A DNA stretch of 5,837 nucleotides from Methanobacteriota archaeon (GTDB lineage: Archaea; Thermoplasmatota; DTKX01; GCA-020343715). Below, piece after piece: positions 1-4,969 of this stretch; within the stretch, counting starts at the first letter, position 1; each line of letters opens with the position of its first letter. The notes beneath the pieces were generated by a model. The model made no database searches, was not told the origin of the DNA, and worked only from the letters and a program-made list of their open reading frames with translations. The position numbers were made by a program, and so were the translations under genes. The stretch lies in the NCBI GenBank assembly GCA_030594725.1, contig JAUVEQ010000195.1, positions 1 to 5,837 on the forward strand. Reading direction: 5' to 3'.

Positions 1-541
1 CCGGCACGGGGGCCCCGGAGCCCGCCTCCAGGTAGACGAGGCCCATCCCCAGCATCTCCGCGGCCATGGCGTAGCCCACGGCCAGGTCGGGTCGGTCCCT
101 TGGGACGCACTCGGCATGACCCACCTCGCCCACGCGCATCCCCGGTTCGACCACCAGGTAGCCCATGGAGATGGGCTCGATCCCCAGCTTCTTGATCACA
201 GGGGCGGCCTTGGAGTGTTCACGGATGATGAAGTCGCAGGAGCAGCTGTTCAGCATGCTCATGAAGAAGATGGCATCGATGCGGGGTGAGACCAGACCGG
301 CGGAGGTGGGGAAGAGGATGATGGGCAGGTCACACTTGTCCTTTATGGCCTTTACAGTGGCGTCCAGGTCCTCGAGGGTGTAGCCCGTGGAACCCCCTAT
401 CATGATGGCGTCGGTGCCCGCCTGCTCGGCGGCGCATGCCATCCGTCCAGCCTCATCGGGGGGTTGCTTGTCGGGGTCGATGAGGGTGAAATGGAGCTTG
501 CGCTCCTTCATCATCCTCATGAACTCTCCCATGATAGTCAC
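1..541 (-). CDS. Geranylgeranylglyceryl phosphate synthase (GGGPS), C-terminus cut off by window edge
   Basis: It joins sn-glycerol-1-phosphate to geranylgeranyl diphosphate, the first ether bond of archaeal membrane lipids. 180 residues are visible; archaeal members are usually about 240-260, so the C-terminal quarter lies outside. I read the family signatures directly: HFTLIDPDKQ at residues 17-26 (Asp/Asp-Lys near the first strand of the TIM barrel), AGTDAIMIGGSTG at 41-53, DAIFFMSMLNS at 89-99, GYLVVEPG at 127-134, VGEVG at 137-141 and YLEAGSGA at 170-177. The start is a GTG at 541 whose last bases overlap the TGA of the upstream prenyltransferase gene (GTGA). A GGGAGGG Shine-Dalgarno lies 5 nt before it. 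An in-frame ATG at 532 is possible, but its spacing to that SD is too long (14 nt). The overlap implies translational coupling with the next enzyme of the pathway. Identity is very secure; the start is fairly secure. Confidence 0.96.
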   Translation of the reverse strand, partial: MTIMGEFMRMMKERKLHFTLIDPDKQPPDEAGRMACAAEQAGTDAIMIGGSTGYTLEDLDATVKAIKDKCDLPIILFPTSAGLVSPRIDAIFFMSMLNSCSCDFIIREHSKAAPVIKKLGIEPISMGYLVVEPGMRVGEVGHAECVPRDRPDLAVGYAMAAEMLGMGLVYLEAGSGAPVP

Positions 542-1407
542 GATATCCCTCCCGTAAGGCTTCCCACCAGGAAGGCGAGGAGCGCGAGCATCATGCCCAT
601 CTTGTGGATGTGCTGAGCTTTATGGGGTGAGGACCTCACAAAGGACAGGGAGTATATAAAAGCAACGTCAGCGACGATGACGACTGCCAGATACGGCCAT
701 CCCATGGCGCCCGTGAAGTAAGGCCAGGGCGACAGGAGGACCGCTGCAAGGATCGACAGGGTCGCGGCCGTACCCGCGCTGTCGACCCCCTTCCTTATCG
801 GCAGGGTGCACCGCGCTCCCCTGTCGGCCTCGACGTCCTCTATGTCCTTGGTGATCTCCCTCCCCAGTGACGCGAAGAAGGCGAGGGCGAACAGGATCGA
901 TACCAGGACCCATCCCTCGTGATCCGGGTCGGCGACGACGGAGGCACCGAACACGAAGGTGAGGGCGGAGAGGAAGGCCACGGTCAGGTTGCCGAACAGT
1001 CCCCGGTACTTGAAGACGACCTCGTAGCCTATCAACAATGTGATGGCCAGGGCCGTGATGAGGACGGGCAGGAGCTCGATATCCGAGAATGTTACGACAG
1101 CCGCCGAGAGCACGATGCCCACGATGAAGCACACCATGGCGAACCAGAGGACCCGGGTCATCGTCAGGCGGCCGGAAGGCAGCGGTCTTCCCGGATGCGC
1201 CATCCGGTCCACCTGGTGGTCCATGTAGTCGTTGAGGGCGTTGCCGCCACTGGTGACGAAGAAGGGGACCAGCATTCCCAGGACGACGGGCAGGACCAGG
1301 TCGGGGTCGGCAAGGTCTGGCCCCAGGACCACGAGCATGCCCAGGAGAGCAGAGAAGCTGGCCATGGCGGCGTTCATGGGCCGGGCCAGCTCCACGTAGG
1401 GGTTCAT
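538..1407 (-). CDS. UbiA-family prenyltransferase, digeranylgeranylglyceryl phosphate synthase (DGGGPS)
   Basis: A polytopic membrane enzyme of 289 residues that adds the second geranylgeranyl chain to geranylgeranylglyceryl phosphate. The UbiA signature is intact: a first Asp-rich motif with N56, N59, D60, D63 and D67 followed by PGRPLPSG (72-79), and a second motif GREITKDIEDVEAD (182-195) with D188, D191 and D195. The segment FKYRGLFGNLTVAF (132-145) fits the archaeal lipid subfamily. About eight or nine hydrophobic segments are visible, as usual for UbiA. Other UbiA enzymes (for quinones, haem O or chlorophyll) share the fold; the overlap with the GGGPS gene and the family-typical N-terminus (NPYVELARP) favour the lipid role. 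The ATG at 1407 lies about 28 bp from a strong TATA box, so the mRNA is probably leaderless or nearly so. The stop overlaps the GGGPS start by four bases. Confidence 0.93.
   Translation of the reverse strand: MNPYVELARPMNAAMASFSALLGMLVVLGPDLADPDLVLPVVLGMLVPFFVTSGGNALNDYMDHQVDRMAHPGRPLPSGRLTMTRVLWFAMVCFIVGIVLSAAVVTFSDIELLPVLITALAITLLIGYEVVFKYRGLFGNLTVAFLSALTFVFGASVVADPDHEGWVLVSILFALAFFASLGREITKDIEDVEADRGARCTLPIRKGVDSAGTAATLSILAAVLLSPWPYFTGAMGWPYLAVVIVADVAFIYSLSFVRSSPHKAQHIHKMGMMLALLAFLVGSLTGGIS
547..553 (-). promoter_or_regulatory. Shine-Dalgarno site for the GGGPS gene
   Basis: On the minus strand GGGAGGG ends 5 nt before GTG at 541 and lies inside the last codons of the UbiA gene. It decides in favour of the GTG start over the ATG at 532. 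It is the clearest SD I see in the window; genes with their own TATA box lack one. Confidence 0.75.
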
Positions 1408-1430
1408 CGGGATGGAACAATCCTACGGTG

Positions 1431-1440
1431 TATATAAATG
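1431..1440 (-). promoter_or_regulatory. TATA box of the UbiA-GGGPS operon
   Basis: On the minus strand this reads CATTTATATA, a close match to the archaeal TATA consensus. Its centre is about 28 bp upstream of the ATG at 1407, which places the transcription start at or within a few bases of the start codon. It lies in the 74-bp gap after the upstream membrane-protein gene, so the lipid pair has its own promoter, though read-through from upstream is not excluded. Confidence 0.8.
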
Positions 1441-1481
1441 GTTGGGGATGCCCGTTCGAGCTCATGATGTGGCGGCCCATC

Positions 1482-2144
1482 TCAATCGTAACTGGCCCTC
1501 ATCTCCTCGTCGACCGATGACAGCGACCGCGACCTCAGCGGAATGATGGCCTTCAGCCCCTTTCGGTACCGGAGCAATGCCTCTCCCTTTGCCATGCCAT
1601 GTTGGTCCACGACCTTGAACACCGGTTCCCGCAGGTTCTGGATGTCCCACAGCTCCCATTCCTCCGAGGGACTGAACTCGATGACGGTCTCGCCCTTCCG
1701 GAAGGAGTACCCGTACAGGTTCCCGTACTCCTTTGACCTGGTCGTCTCGTTCATGATGACGTCCACGTGAACCCAGGGGTCGAATTCGATCTCGGACTCC
1801 AGTTCCTGCTCCTCGTAGCATCGTATCCGGTCCCTTCGCAGCTCTATCATCATCGGTGGCTTGATGTTGCGTTTGGAGTACTTGTAGAAGAAGTAGAAAT
1901 TGATGAGCAGCGCGAATAGGAGGTAACCGGGTACGCCCTCTGGTGCCATGGCTGCGGCTACCAAGACGAAGAGAACCGACCCCAAGAAGGGCCACATGAA
2001 GAAGTAAACTCCACCTAGGTTCGGCTTAATCCTGCGGCGGCGGATGCGGATGACCTCACCAAGATCGCCGAAGAAGGGCTCGTCATCATCGACAGCCCTC
2101 TCGGTCATGGTGGAGGCTTCATCTTCGGTCCTGTTACGACCCAT
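1482..2144 (-). CDS. Two-pass membrane protein of unknown function with a soluble C-terminal domain
   Basis: A 220-residue protein I do not recognise. Residues 1-43 are hydrophilic: an acidic stretch (DDDEPFFGD, 19-27) and then a strongly basic patch (RIRRRRIK, 33-40). Two hydrophobic segments follow at about 44-66 and 72-88, joined by a short loop (MAPEGVPG), making a membrane hairpin. A basic stretch (KYSKRNIK, 88-95) then suggests both termini are cytosolic. Residues 96-205 look rich in beta strands (MIELRRDRIRCYEEQE, TVIEFSPSEEWELWDI). The layout recalls bacterial PH-like (DUF304-type) membrane proteins, but that is only a resemblance. ATG at 2144 is chosen; ATG at 2108 would give 208 residues. 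An 18-bp palindrome lies just upstream. No clear terminator separates it from the lipid operon downstream, so partial co-transcription is possible. Confidence 0.8.
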   Translation of the reverse strand: MGRNRTEDEASTMTERAVDDDEPFFGDLGEVIRIRRRRIKPNLGGVYFFMWPFLGSVLFVLVAAAMAPEGVPGYLLFALLINFYFFYKYSKRNIKPPMMIELRRDRIRCYEEQELESEIEFDPWVHVDVIMNETTRSKEYGNLYGYSFRKGETVIEFSPSEEWELWDIQNLREPVFKVVDQHGMAKGEALLRYRKGLKAIIPLRSRSLSSVDEEMRASYD

Positions 2145-2156
2145 CTCACACGACCC

Positions 2157-2174
2157 CAGGGAATGAATTCCCTG
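2157..2174. promoter_or_regulatory. Palindrome, candidate operator of the two-pass membrane protein gene
   Basis: Perfect 8-bp arms CAGGGAAT and ATTCCCTG are separated by two bases (GA). The site lies 13 bp upstream of the ATG at 2144, in a 71-bp intergenic gap, next to a weak TATA-like element. This is where an archaeal repressor would block transcription. The binding protein is unknown. It could also form a short RNA hairpin in a leader. Confidence 0.45.
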
Positions 2175-2182
2175 TATTACAA
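2173..2182 (-). promoter_or_regulatory. Weak TATA-like element before the two-pass membrane protein gene
   Basis: On the minus strand the sequence reads ATTGTAATAC, about 33 bp before ATG 2144. It is a poor match to the consensus. A second candidate is CTATTAGA, near 2197-2204, which would give a leader of about 35 nt containing the palindrome. Confidence 0.3.
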
Positions 2183-2215
2183 TTGTCTCCAGGGGTTCTA
2201 ATAGATATCCATCCG

Positions 2216-3058
2216 CTAGAACCCGTCCAGGTTGGTCTGTTCGCGTGCCAGCTCCAGGCCCGTGACGAAGTCCGAGCCCGGGTCGGCCTCGGCAAGCTTT
2301 CGGCGCATCGTGTCCGCGTTCTCGGCGGACTGCCCCCGAGGATGGTTGTTGAAGACGATGTAGGTCTTGCGGGCCCGCCTCGCCACATCCATCAACCTTG
2401 GGACCCACTCCGTGAGCTCCTGGTCCGAGTAGAGGTAGTCGTACCGCTCCCACGCCTGGTCGTGGTCGTACCATGCTCCCGCGTTCCGGCCATGGAGCCG
2501 GACGTAGCCGATGTCAGAGGTGACCACATCGGTGGGAGGCATGAGACCTCGTAGCCTGGGCATGTCGCAGTTCACGAACCCCATGTCCATGGCGGAGAGG
2601 GCCTCGTACATCTTGCCCCTGAGCCATGAGCTGTGGCGGAACTCCACGACCGAGGGCCAGTCCCTCGGGAGAGCATCACGGAGGCCGAGGATGAAAGCGG
2701 CGTTGGCATCGGAATGTCGGAAGGAGTTGGGGAACTGGAAGAGAAGGCAGGCCAGCTTGCCCGCCTCCCTGATGGGCTCTATGGCCTCGAGGAAGGGAGG
2801 CAGCGACCGGTCGGGGTCCGCACGCTCGTGGGTGATCGAGGCGTGGGCCTTCACCACGAACTCGAAGTCCTCGGGGACCTTGCTCGCCATGGTCCTCATG
2901 CTCTTGGCCGACGGGACCTTGTAGTACGTGGAGTTGATCTCGACCATGGGAAAGCGGTCGGCGTAGAAGGCCATCATGTCCCTCTCCGAGATGCCCTTGG
3001 GGTAGAAGTAGCCCTTCCAGTCGGCGTACGAGAAGCCCGAGGTGCCCACCCTGAACAT
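2216..3058 (-). CDS. DUF72 (YecE-family) TIM-barrel protein
   Basis: A 280-residue soluble protein of the widespread DUF72/YecE family, predicted to form a TIM barrel; the biochemical function of the family is not established. Visible family marks are GTSGFSYADWKG at 5-16, FPMVEINSTYY at 36-46, VKAHASITHE at 69-78, FQFP at 107-110, VVEFRHSSW at 137-145, YVRLHGRN at 185-192 and YIVFNNHPRGQSAENA at 233-248. Length is normal for the family and nothing is missing. I chose the ATG at 3058 because DUF72 proteins typically begin just before the GTSG strand; a TTG two codons upstream (3064) is less likely. A weak TATA-like element lies about 29 bp upstream. It is divergent from the unknown 331-residue gene and followed after 71 bp by the two-pass membrane protein gene. 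Confidence 0.93.
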   Translation of the reverse strand: MFRVGTSGFSYADWKGYFYPKGISERDMMAFYADRFPMVEINSTYYKVPSAKSMRTMASKVPEDFEFVVKAHASITHERADPDRSLPPFLEAIEPIREAGKLACLLFQFPNSFRHSDANAAFILGLRDALPRDWPSVVEFRHSSWLRGKMYEALSAMDMGFVNCDMPRLRGLMPPTDVVTSDIGYVRLHGRNAGAWYDHDQAWERYDYLYSDQELTEWVPRLMDVARRARKTYIVFNNHPRGQSAENADTMRRKLAEADPGSDFVTGLELAREQTNLDGF

Positions 3059-3084
3059 GCGCAACGACCACGGCGGGGAGGGTC

Positions 3085-3090
3085 CATAAG
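3085..3090 (-). promoter_or_regulatory. Weak TATA-like element of the DUF72 gene
   Basis: On the minus strand CTTATG within CCCTTATGGA is centred about 29 bp before ATG 3058. It is the only A/T-rich spot at the right distance in a GC-rich gap, but it is a weak match. Confidence 0.35.
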
Positions 3091-3129
3091 GGTTTCGGGA
3101 GGGTGGGCGGAAGTGGGTCCTCCGTACGG

Positions 3130-3137
3130 CTTATTAC
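3130..3137 (+). promoter_or_regulatory. TATA-like box of the unknown 331-residue protein gene
   Basis: CTTATTAC is centred 27-28 bp before the GTG at 3161. This rules against the in-frame ATG at 3149, which lies only about 16 bp away and would fall outside the transcript. Confidence 0.55.
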
Positions 3138-3160
3138 CCCGCCCGCCCATGGGGGGCGCC

Positions 3161-4156
3161 GTGCCCTACGAGATGGTGAACAAGGTAGCGGAGCTGGAGA
3201 ACGAGCTCCGTCGGATGCGGGAGGATGTGGACATCTGGGACCTCCTGTCCGAGCACCGCCTGCCCTACGGCCACGATCGACGCCTGCGGGCCATAGTGAC
3301 ATCGATGGAGGAGCGGACCTCGTTCCCCGAGATCATGGATGCCATGGCCTCGGGAGAGCCCTTCTACCTGGAAGGGGCCGAGCAGGTGGTACCCACCCCG
3401 CTCAGGCTCCTGGACCTGGCCCGTGAAGAATGGCGGAACCGCTACGTCCAGACGTCCTGCGCATGCCTTGCCCAGGCCAAGGAGCTCCACGGCCTGGCCG
3501 CCCGGGCCACCCCCGAGGTCCGGCCCCTGCTGCATGCCGACACCACCCGTCTGCTCTACTCCTTCCTCCTCCGGTCGGTGAGCAGACACGAGGCGGTCCC
3601 CTCCGGGATGGGGGTCGTTGTGGACCTCCGGACGGGTGAGCCGGACTCGGCCGTCCTCGAGATCGATCCGTACGGCTTCGTACCCGCACTCGCCATCGCC
3701 CTGGCCGCATTGGAGCATCCCAGCGCCTTCACTCCCCTGATCCCCGACCTGGAGACCTACAAGGAGGACAGGTGGATCGCATACGAACAACGGACGGACC
3801 TATCCCTCGAGAAGACGGTCCGGGTGCGATTGGACGACCTGGTCGCCTACGATTTCGAACAGGACGCCAGGTCCCAGACGATGAAATGGATGGTGGAGGA
3901 CTTCCACGCACGGTACCAGGAGACCTCACGTCTGTTGCGGGACCTGCTCCTCACCACGGCGGCAGCGGAGATGACCCGTCGGGAGCCCGTCATGTGGCGG
4001 GAGGTCCTCCGCGGGGAAACGACGGAGCTGGGCCGTCACGTGGACAAGGCCCACGCCCATCTGCGGGACGCGGTGCGCAAGGTGGCGGACATCCTCCAGT
4101 CCCTGGAGGCGGGCCAGAAGAGCGCGTACGTCGCCACCGGATACCACTACGTGTGA
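3161..4156 (+). CDS. Hypothetical soluble protein, 331 residues, family not recognised
   Basis: I do not recognise this family. No signal peptide or membrane segment is apparent. Residues 5-23 (MVNKVAELENELRRMREDV) look like a short coiled coil. Residues 24-145 are mostly helical and contain a Cys-x-Cys (SCAC, 99-102) and HADTTRLLYSFLLRSVSRHE (125-144). A probable beta-rich middle follows, with GVVVDLRTGEPDSAVLEIDP (151-170) and KTVRVRLDDLVAYDF (218-232). The C-terminal part (about 240-318) is again helical and charged and may coil. The start is uncertain. GTG 3161 fits the TATA spacing seen across this window; ATG 3173 (327 residues) would have a leader of about 12 nt; ATG 3149 (335 residues) is too close to the TATA box. 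Third-position G/C preference matches neighbouring genes, so it is a genuine native gene. It shares no operon with its neighbours: the DUF72 gene diverges and a tRNA with its own promoter follows. Confidence 0.85.
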   Translation: MPYEMVNKVAELENELRRMREDVDIWDLLSEHRLPYGHDRRLRAIVTSMEERTSFPEIMDAMASGEPFYLEGAEQVVPTPLRLLDLAREEWRNRYVQTSCACLAQAKELHGLAARATPEVRPLLHADTTRLLYSFLLRSVSRHEAVPSGMGVVVDLRTGEPDSAVLEIDPYGFVPALAIALAALEHPSAFTPLIPDLETYKEDRWIAYEQRTDLSLEKTVRVRLDDLVAYDFEQDARSQTMKWMVEDFHARYQETSRLLRDLLLTTAAAEMTRREPVMWREVLRGETTELGRHVDKAHAHLRDAVRKVADILQSLEAGQKSAYVATGYHYV

Positions 4157-4184
4157 GCGATGGGTCCGGGTCCAGGCGCGCAAG

Positions 4185-4192
4185 CTTAAATA
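4185..4192 (+). promoter_or_regulatory. TATA box of the tRNA-Pro gene
   Basis: CTTAAATA lies 34 bp before the mature tRNA end, which predicts a 5' leader of roughly 10-15 nt to be removed by RNase P. It stands 28 bp after the stop codon of the preceding gene. Confidence 0.7.
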
Positions 4193-4226
4193 CCACTTCT
4201 CGCACTACCGAGGCCAACACCCCCTT

Positions 4227-4301
4227 GGGCCCGTGGGGTAGCTTGGTCCATCCTCGTGGCTTTGGGAGCCATGGACTCCAGTTCGAATCTGGGCGGGCCC
4301 A
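4227..4301 (+). tRNA. tRNA-Pro, anticodon UGG
   Basis: A complete 75-nt cloverleaf. The acceptor GGGCCCG (4227-4233) pairs with CGGGCCC (4294-4300), followed by discriminator A at 4301. The D arm has GGGG-T-A14-G15 and GG18-19. The anticodon stem GTGGC/GCCAT (4256-4260 and 4268-4272, one G-U pair) encloses loop TTTGGGA with anticodon TGG at 4263-4265 and G37 as usual in tRNA-Pro. The variable loop is GGAC, and T stem TCCAG/CTGGG encloses loop TTCGAAT. It decodes CCA and by wobble probably other proline codons. No intron is seen. The 3' CCA is not encoded (TTTTATC follows), so it must be added by the CCA-adding enzyme. Confidence 0.96.
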
Positions 4302-4321
4302 TTTTATCGCATCCTGTTTTT
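4302..4321 (+). terminator. T-rich terminator after tRNA-Pro
   Basis: TTTT directly after the discriminator base (4302-4305) and TTTTT at 4317-4321 fit archaeal oligo-T termination on the coding strand. These are the clearest T-runs between genes in this GC-rich window. Confidence 0.6.
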
Positions 4322-4334
4322 ACACCGACATTGA

Positions 4335-4342
4335 CAAATAAA
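4335..4342 (+). promoter_or_regulatory. TATA-like box of the membrane zinc-ribbon gene
   Basis: CAAATAAA is centred about 25 bp before the GTG at 4363. It starts only 13 bp after the last T of the tRNA terminator, and it supports GTG 4363 as a leaderless or near-leaderless start. Confidence 0.55.
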
Positions 4343-4362
4343 GTGACGCATCTGGATCGAGC

Positions 4363-4911
4363 GTGGCCACCGGCAAGAGCATATTCGATGACTACCAGAT
4401 ACCGATGTTCCTAGGCGTGGCGGCCTTCTTCTTCGCCGGCATGCTGGGGATAGTGGGCGGTGTCGCCTTCTTCACCGACGACTCCAGCCCGTTGAGGAAC
4501 ATGTGCGGGATCGTCCTGGTGTTGCTCATCGTCGGTGGCACGGTGCTAATGCTCATCGGCCTCAAGGGGAGGAAGAGGCAGCAGGACCTCGAGCGGGTGG
4601 CGGACCTCCTCAAGGCCTACAGGCGGATCGAGGTCACCAAGCTGGCCCAGAAGATGGACGTAACGCCGATGGAGGCAGAGTACACCATCGCCGAGTGCAT
4701 CGGCCAGGGCCTGGTGGAAGGATACATCGACAGGCGCGAGGGGGAGTTCTTCACCAAGGAGGCCCTCTACCAGGTGATGGACATCGACAGCTGCCCCAAG
4801 TGCGGGGCACCCACCGACGACCTGTACCTTGTGGGAGAGGAGATCCGCTGCGAGTACTGCGATAGCATCGTTATGGCCATCAGCGAGACCCGAGAGAAAT
4901 CAAAGGGGTGA
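4363..4911 (+). CDS. Membrane protein with winged-helix-like segment and C-terminal zinc ribbon, function unknown
   Basis: A 182-residue protein. Two hydrophobic helices (about 14-37 and 46-67) form a membrane hairpin; the basic stretch KGRKRQQ (68-74) after the second points to a cytosolic C-terminal part. Residues 75-130 (ADLLKAYRRIEVTKLAQKMD, then EAEYTIAECIGQGLVEGYID) look like a small winged helix of the type found at the end of PCI domains, where a regulatory helix is followed by GxIxGxID-like text. A zinc ribbon CPKC (144-147) and CEYC (163-166) closes the protein. The architecture suggests a membrane-tethered nucleic-acid- or protein-binding module, but no partner or target is visible. 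The start is GTG, supported by TATA spacing; no upstream ATG in frame fits. The next gene begins 58 bp later with its own promoter. Confidence 0.85.
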   Translation: MATGKSIFDDYQIPMFLGVAAFFFAGMLGIVGGVAFFTDDSSPLRNMCGIVLVLLIVGGTVLMLIGLKGRKRQQDLERVADLLKAYRRIEVTKLAQKMDVTPMEAEYTIAECIGQGLVEGYIDRREGEFFTKEALYQVMDIDSCPKCGAPTDDLYLVGEEIRCEYCDSIVMAISETREKSKG

Positions 4912-4933
4912 CCATCCCTCGGACCAGGGTAAC

Positions 4934-4961
4934 GGATTAATACCTTGGAAGGTTCTAATCC
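4934..4961 (+). promoter_or_regulatory. Promoter with 28-bp interrupted palindrome before the dehydrogenase gene
   Basis: GGATTA (4934-4939) pairs with TAATCC (4956-4961), and inside these ACCTT (4942-4946) pairs with AAGGT (4949-4953). The mismatched positions are AT/TC between the arms and the central GG. The left half contains the TATA-like ATTAATAC, centred about 30 bp before the ATG at 4970. A dimeric regulator bound here would cover the TATA box and the region up to about the transcription start. An RNA hairpin is an alternative reading if transcription enters from upstream. Confidence 0.55.
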
Positions 4962-4969
4962 GGTCGTCC

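Noticed and set aside
919..1437. 172-codon open frame on the plus strand opposite the UbiA gene
   Set aside because: Low-complexity Gly/Glu/His/Asp composition as expected for the antisense of a GC-rich membrane gene; no start signals.
668..1480. Long open frame (270 codons) in another minus frame over the UbiA gene
   Set aside because: It is Arg/Gly/Pro/His-rich text typical of a GC-rich shadow frame and overlaps a clear UbiA enzyme.
2145..2474. N-terminal extension of the two-pass membrane protein into the DUF72 gene
   Set aside because: The extra residues are an alternative frame of the DUF72 gene with no plausible domain; ATG 2144 fits the intergenic gap.
2633..3160. Upstream in-frame extension of the unknown 331-residue gene
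   Set aside because: It runs antisense through the DUF72 gene, has shadow-like composition, and ignores the TATA-like box at 3130-3137.
4162..4173. Tandem GGGTCC-GGGTCC after the stop of the unknown gene
   Set aside because: Two copies of a 6-mer in GC-rich DNA are expected by chance, with no link to the tRNA promoter.
4829..4969. Upstream extension of the dehydrogenase into the zinc-ribbon gene
   Set aside because: It would put 47 shadow-frame residues before the Rossmann fold, whose glycine loop normally lies near the N-terminus; the promoter and palindrome lie between.
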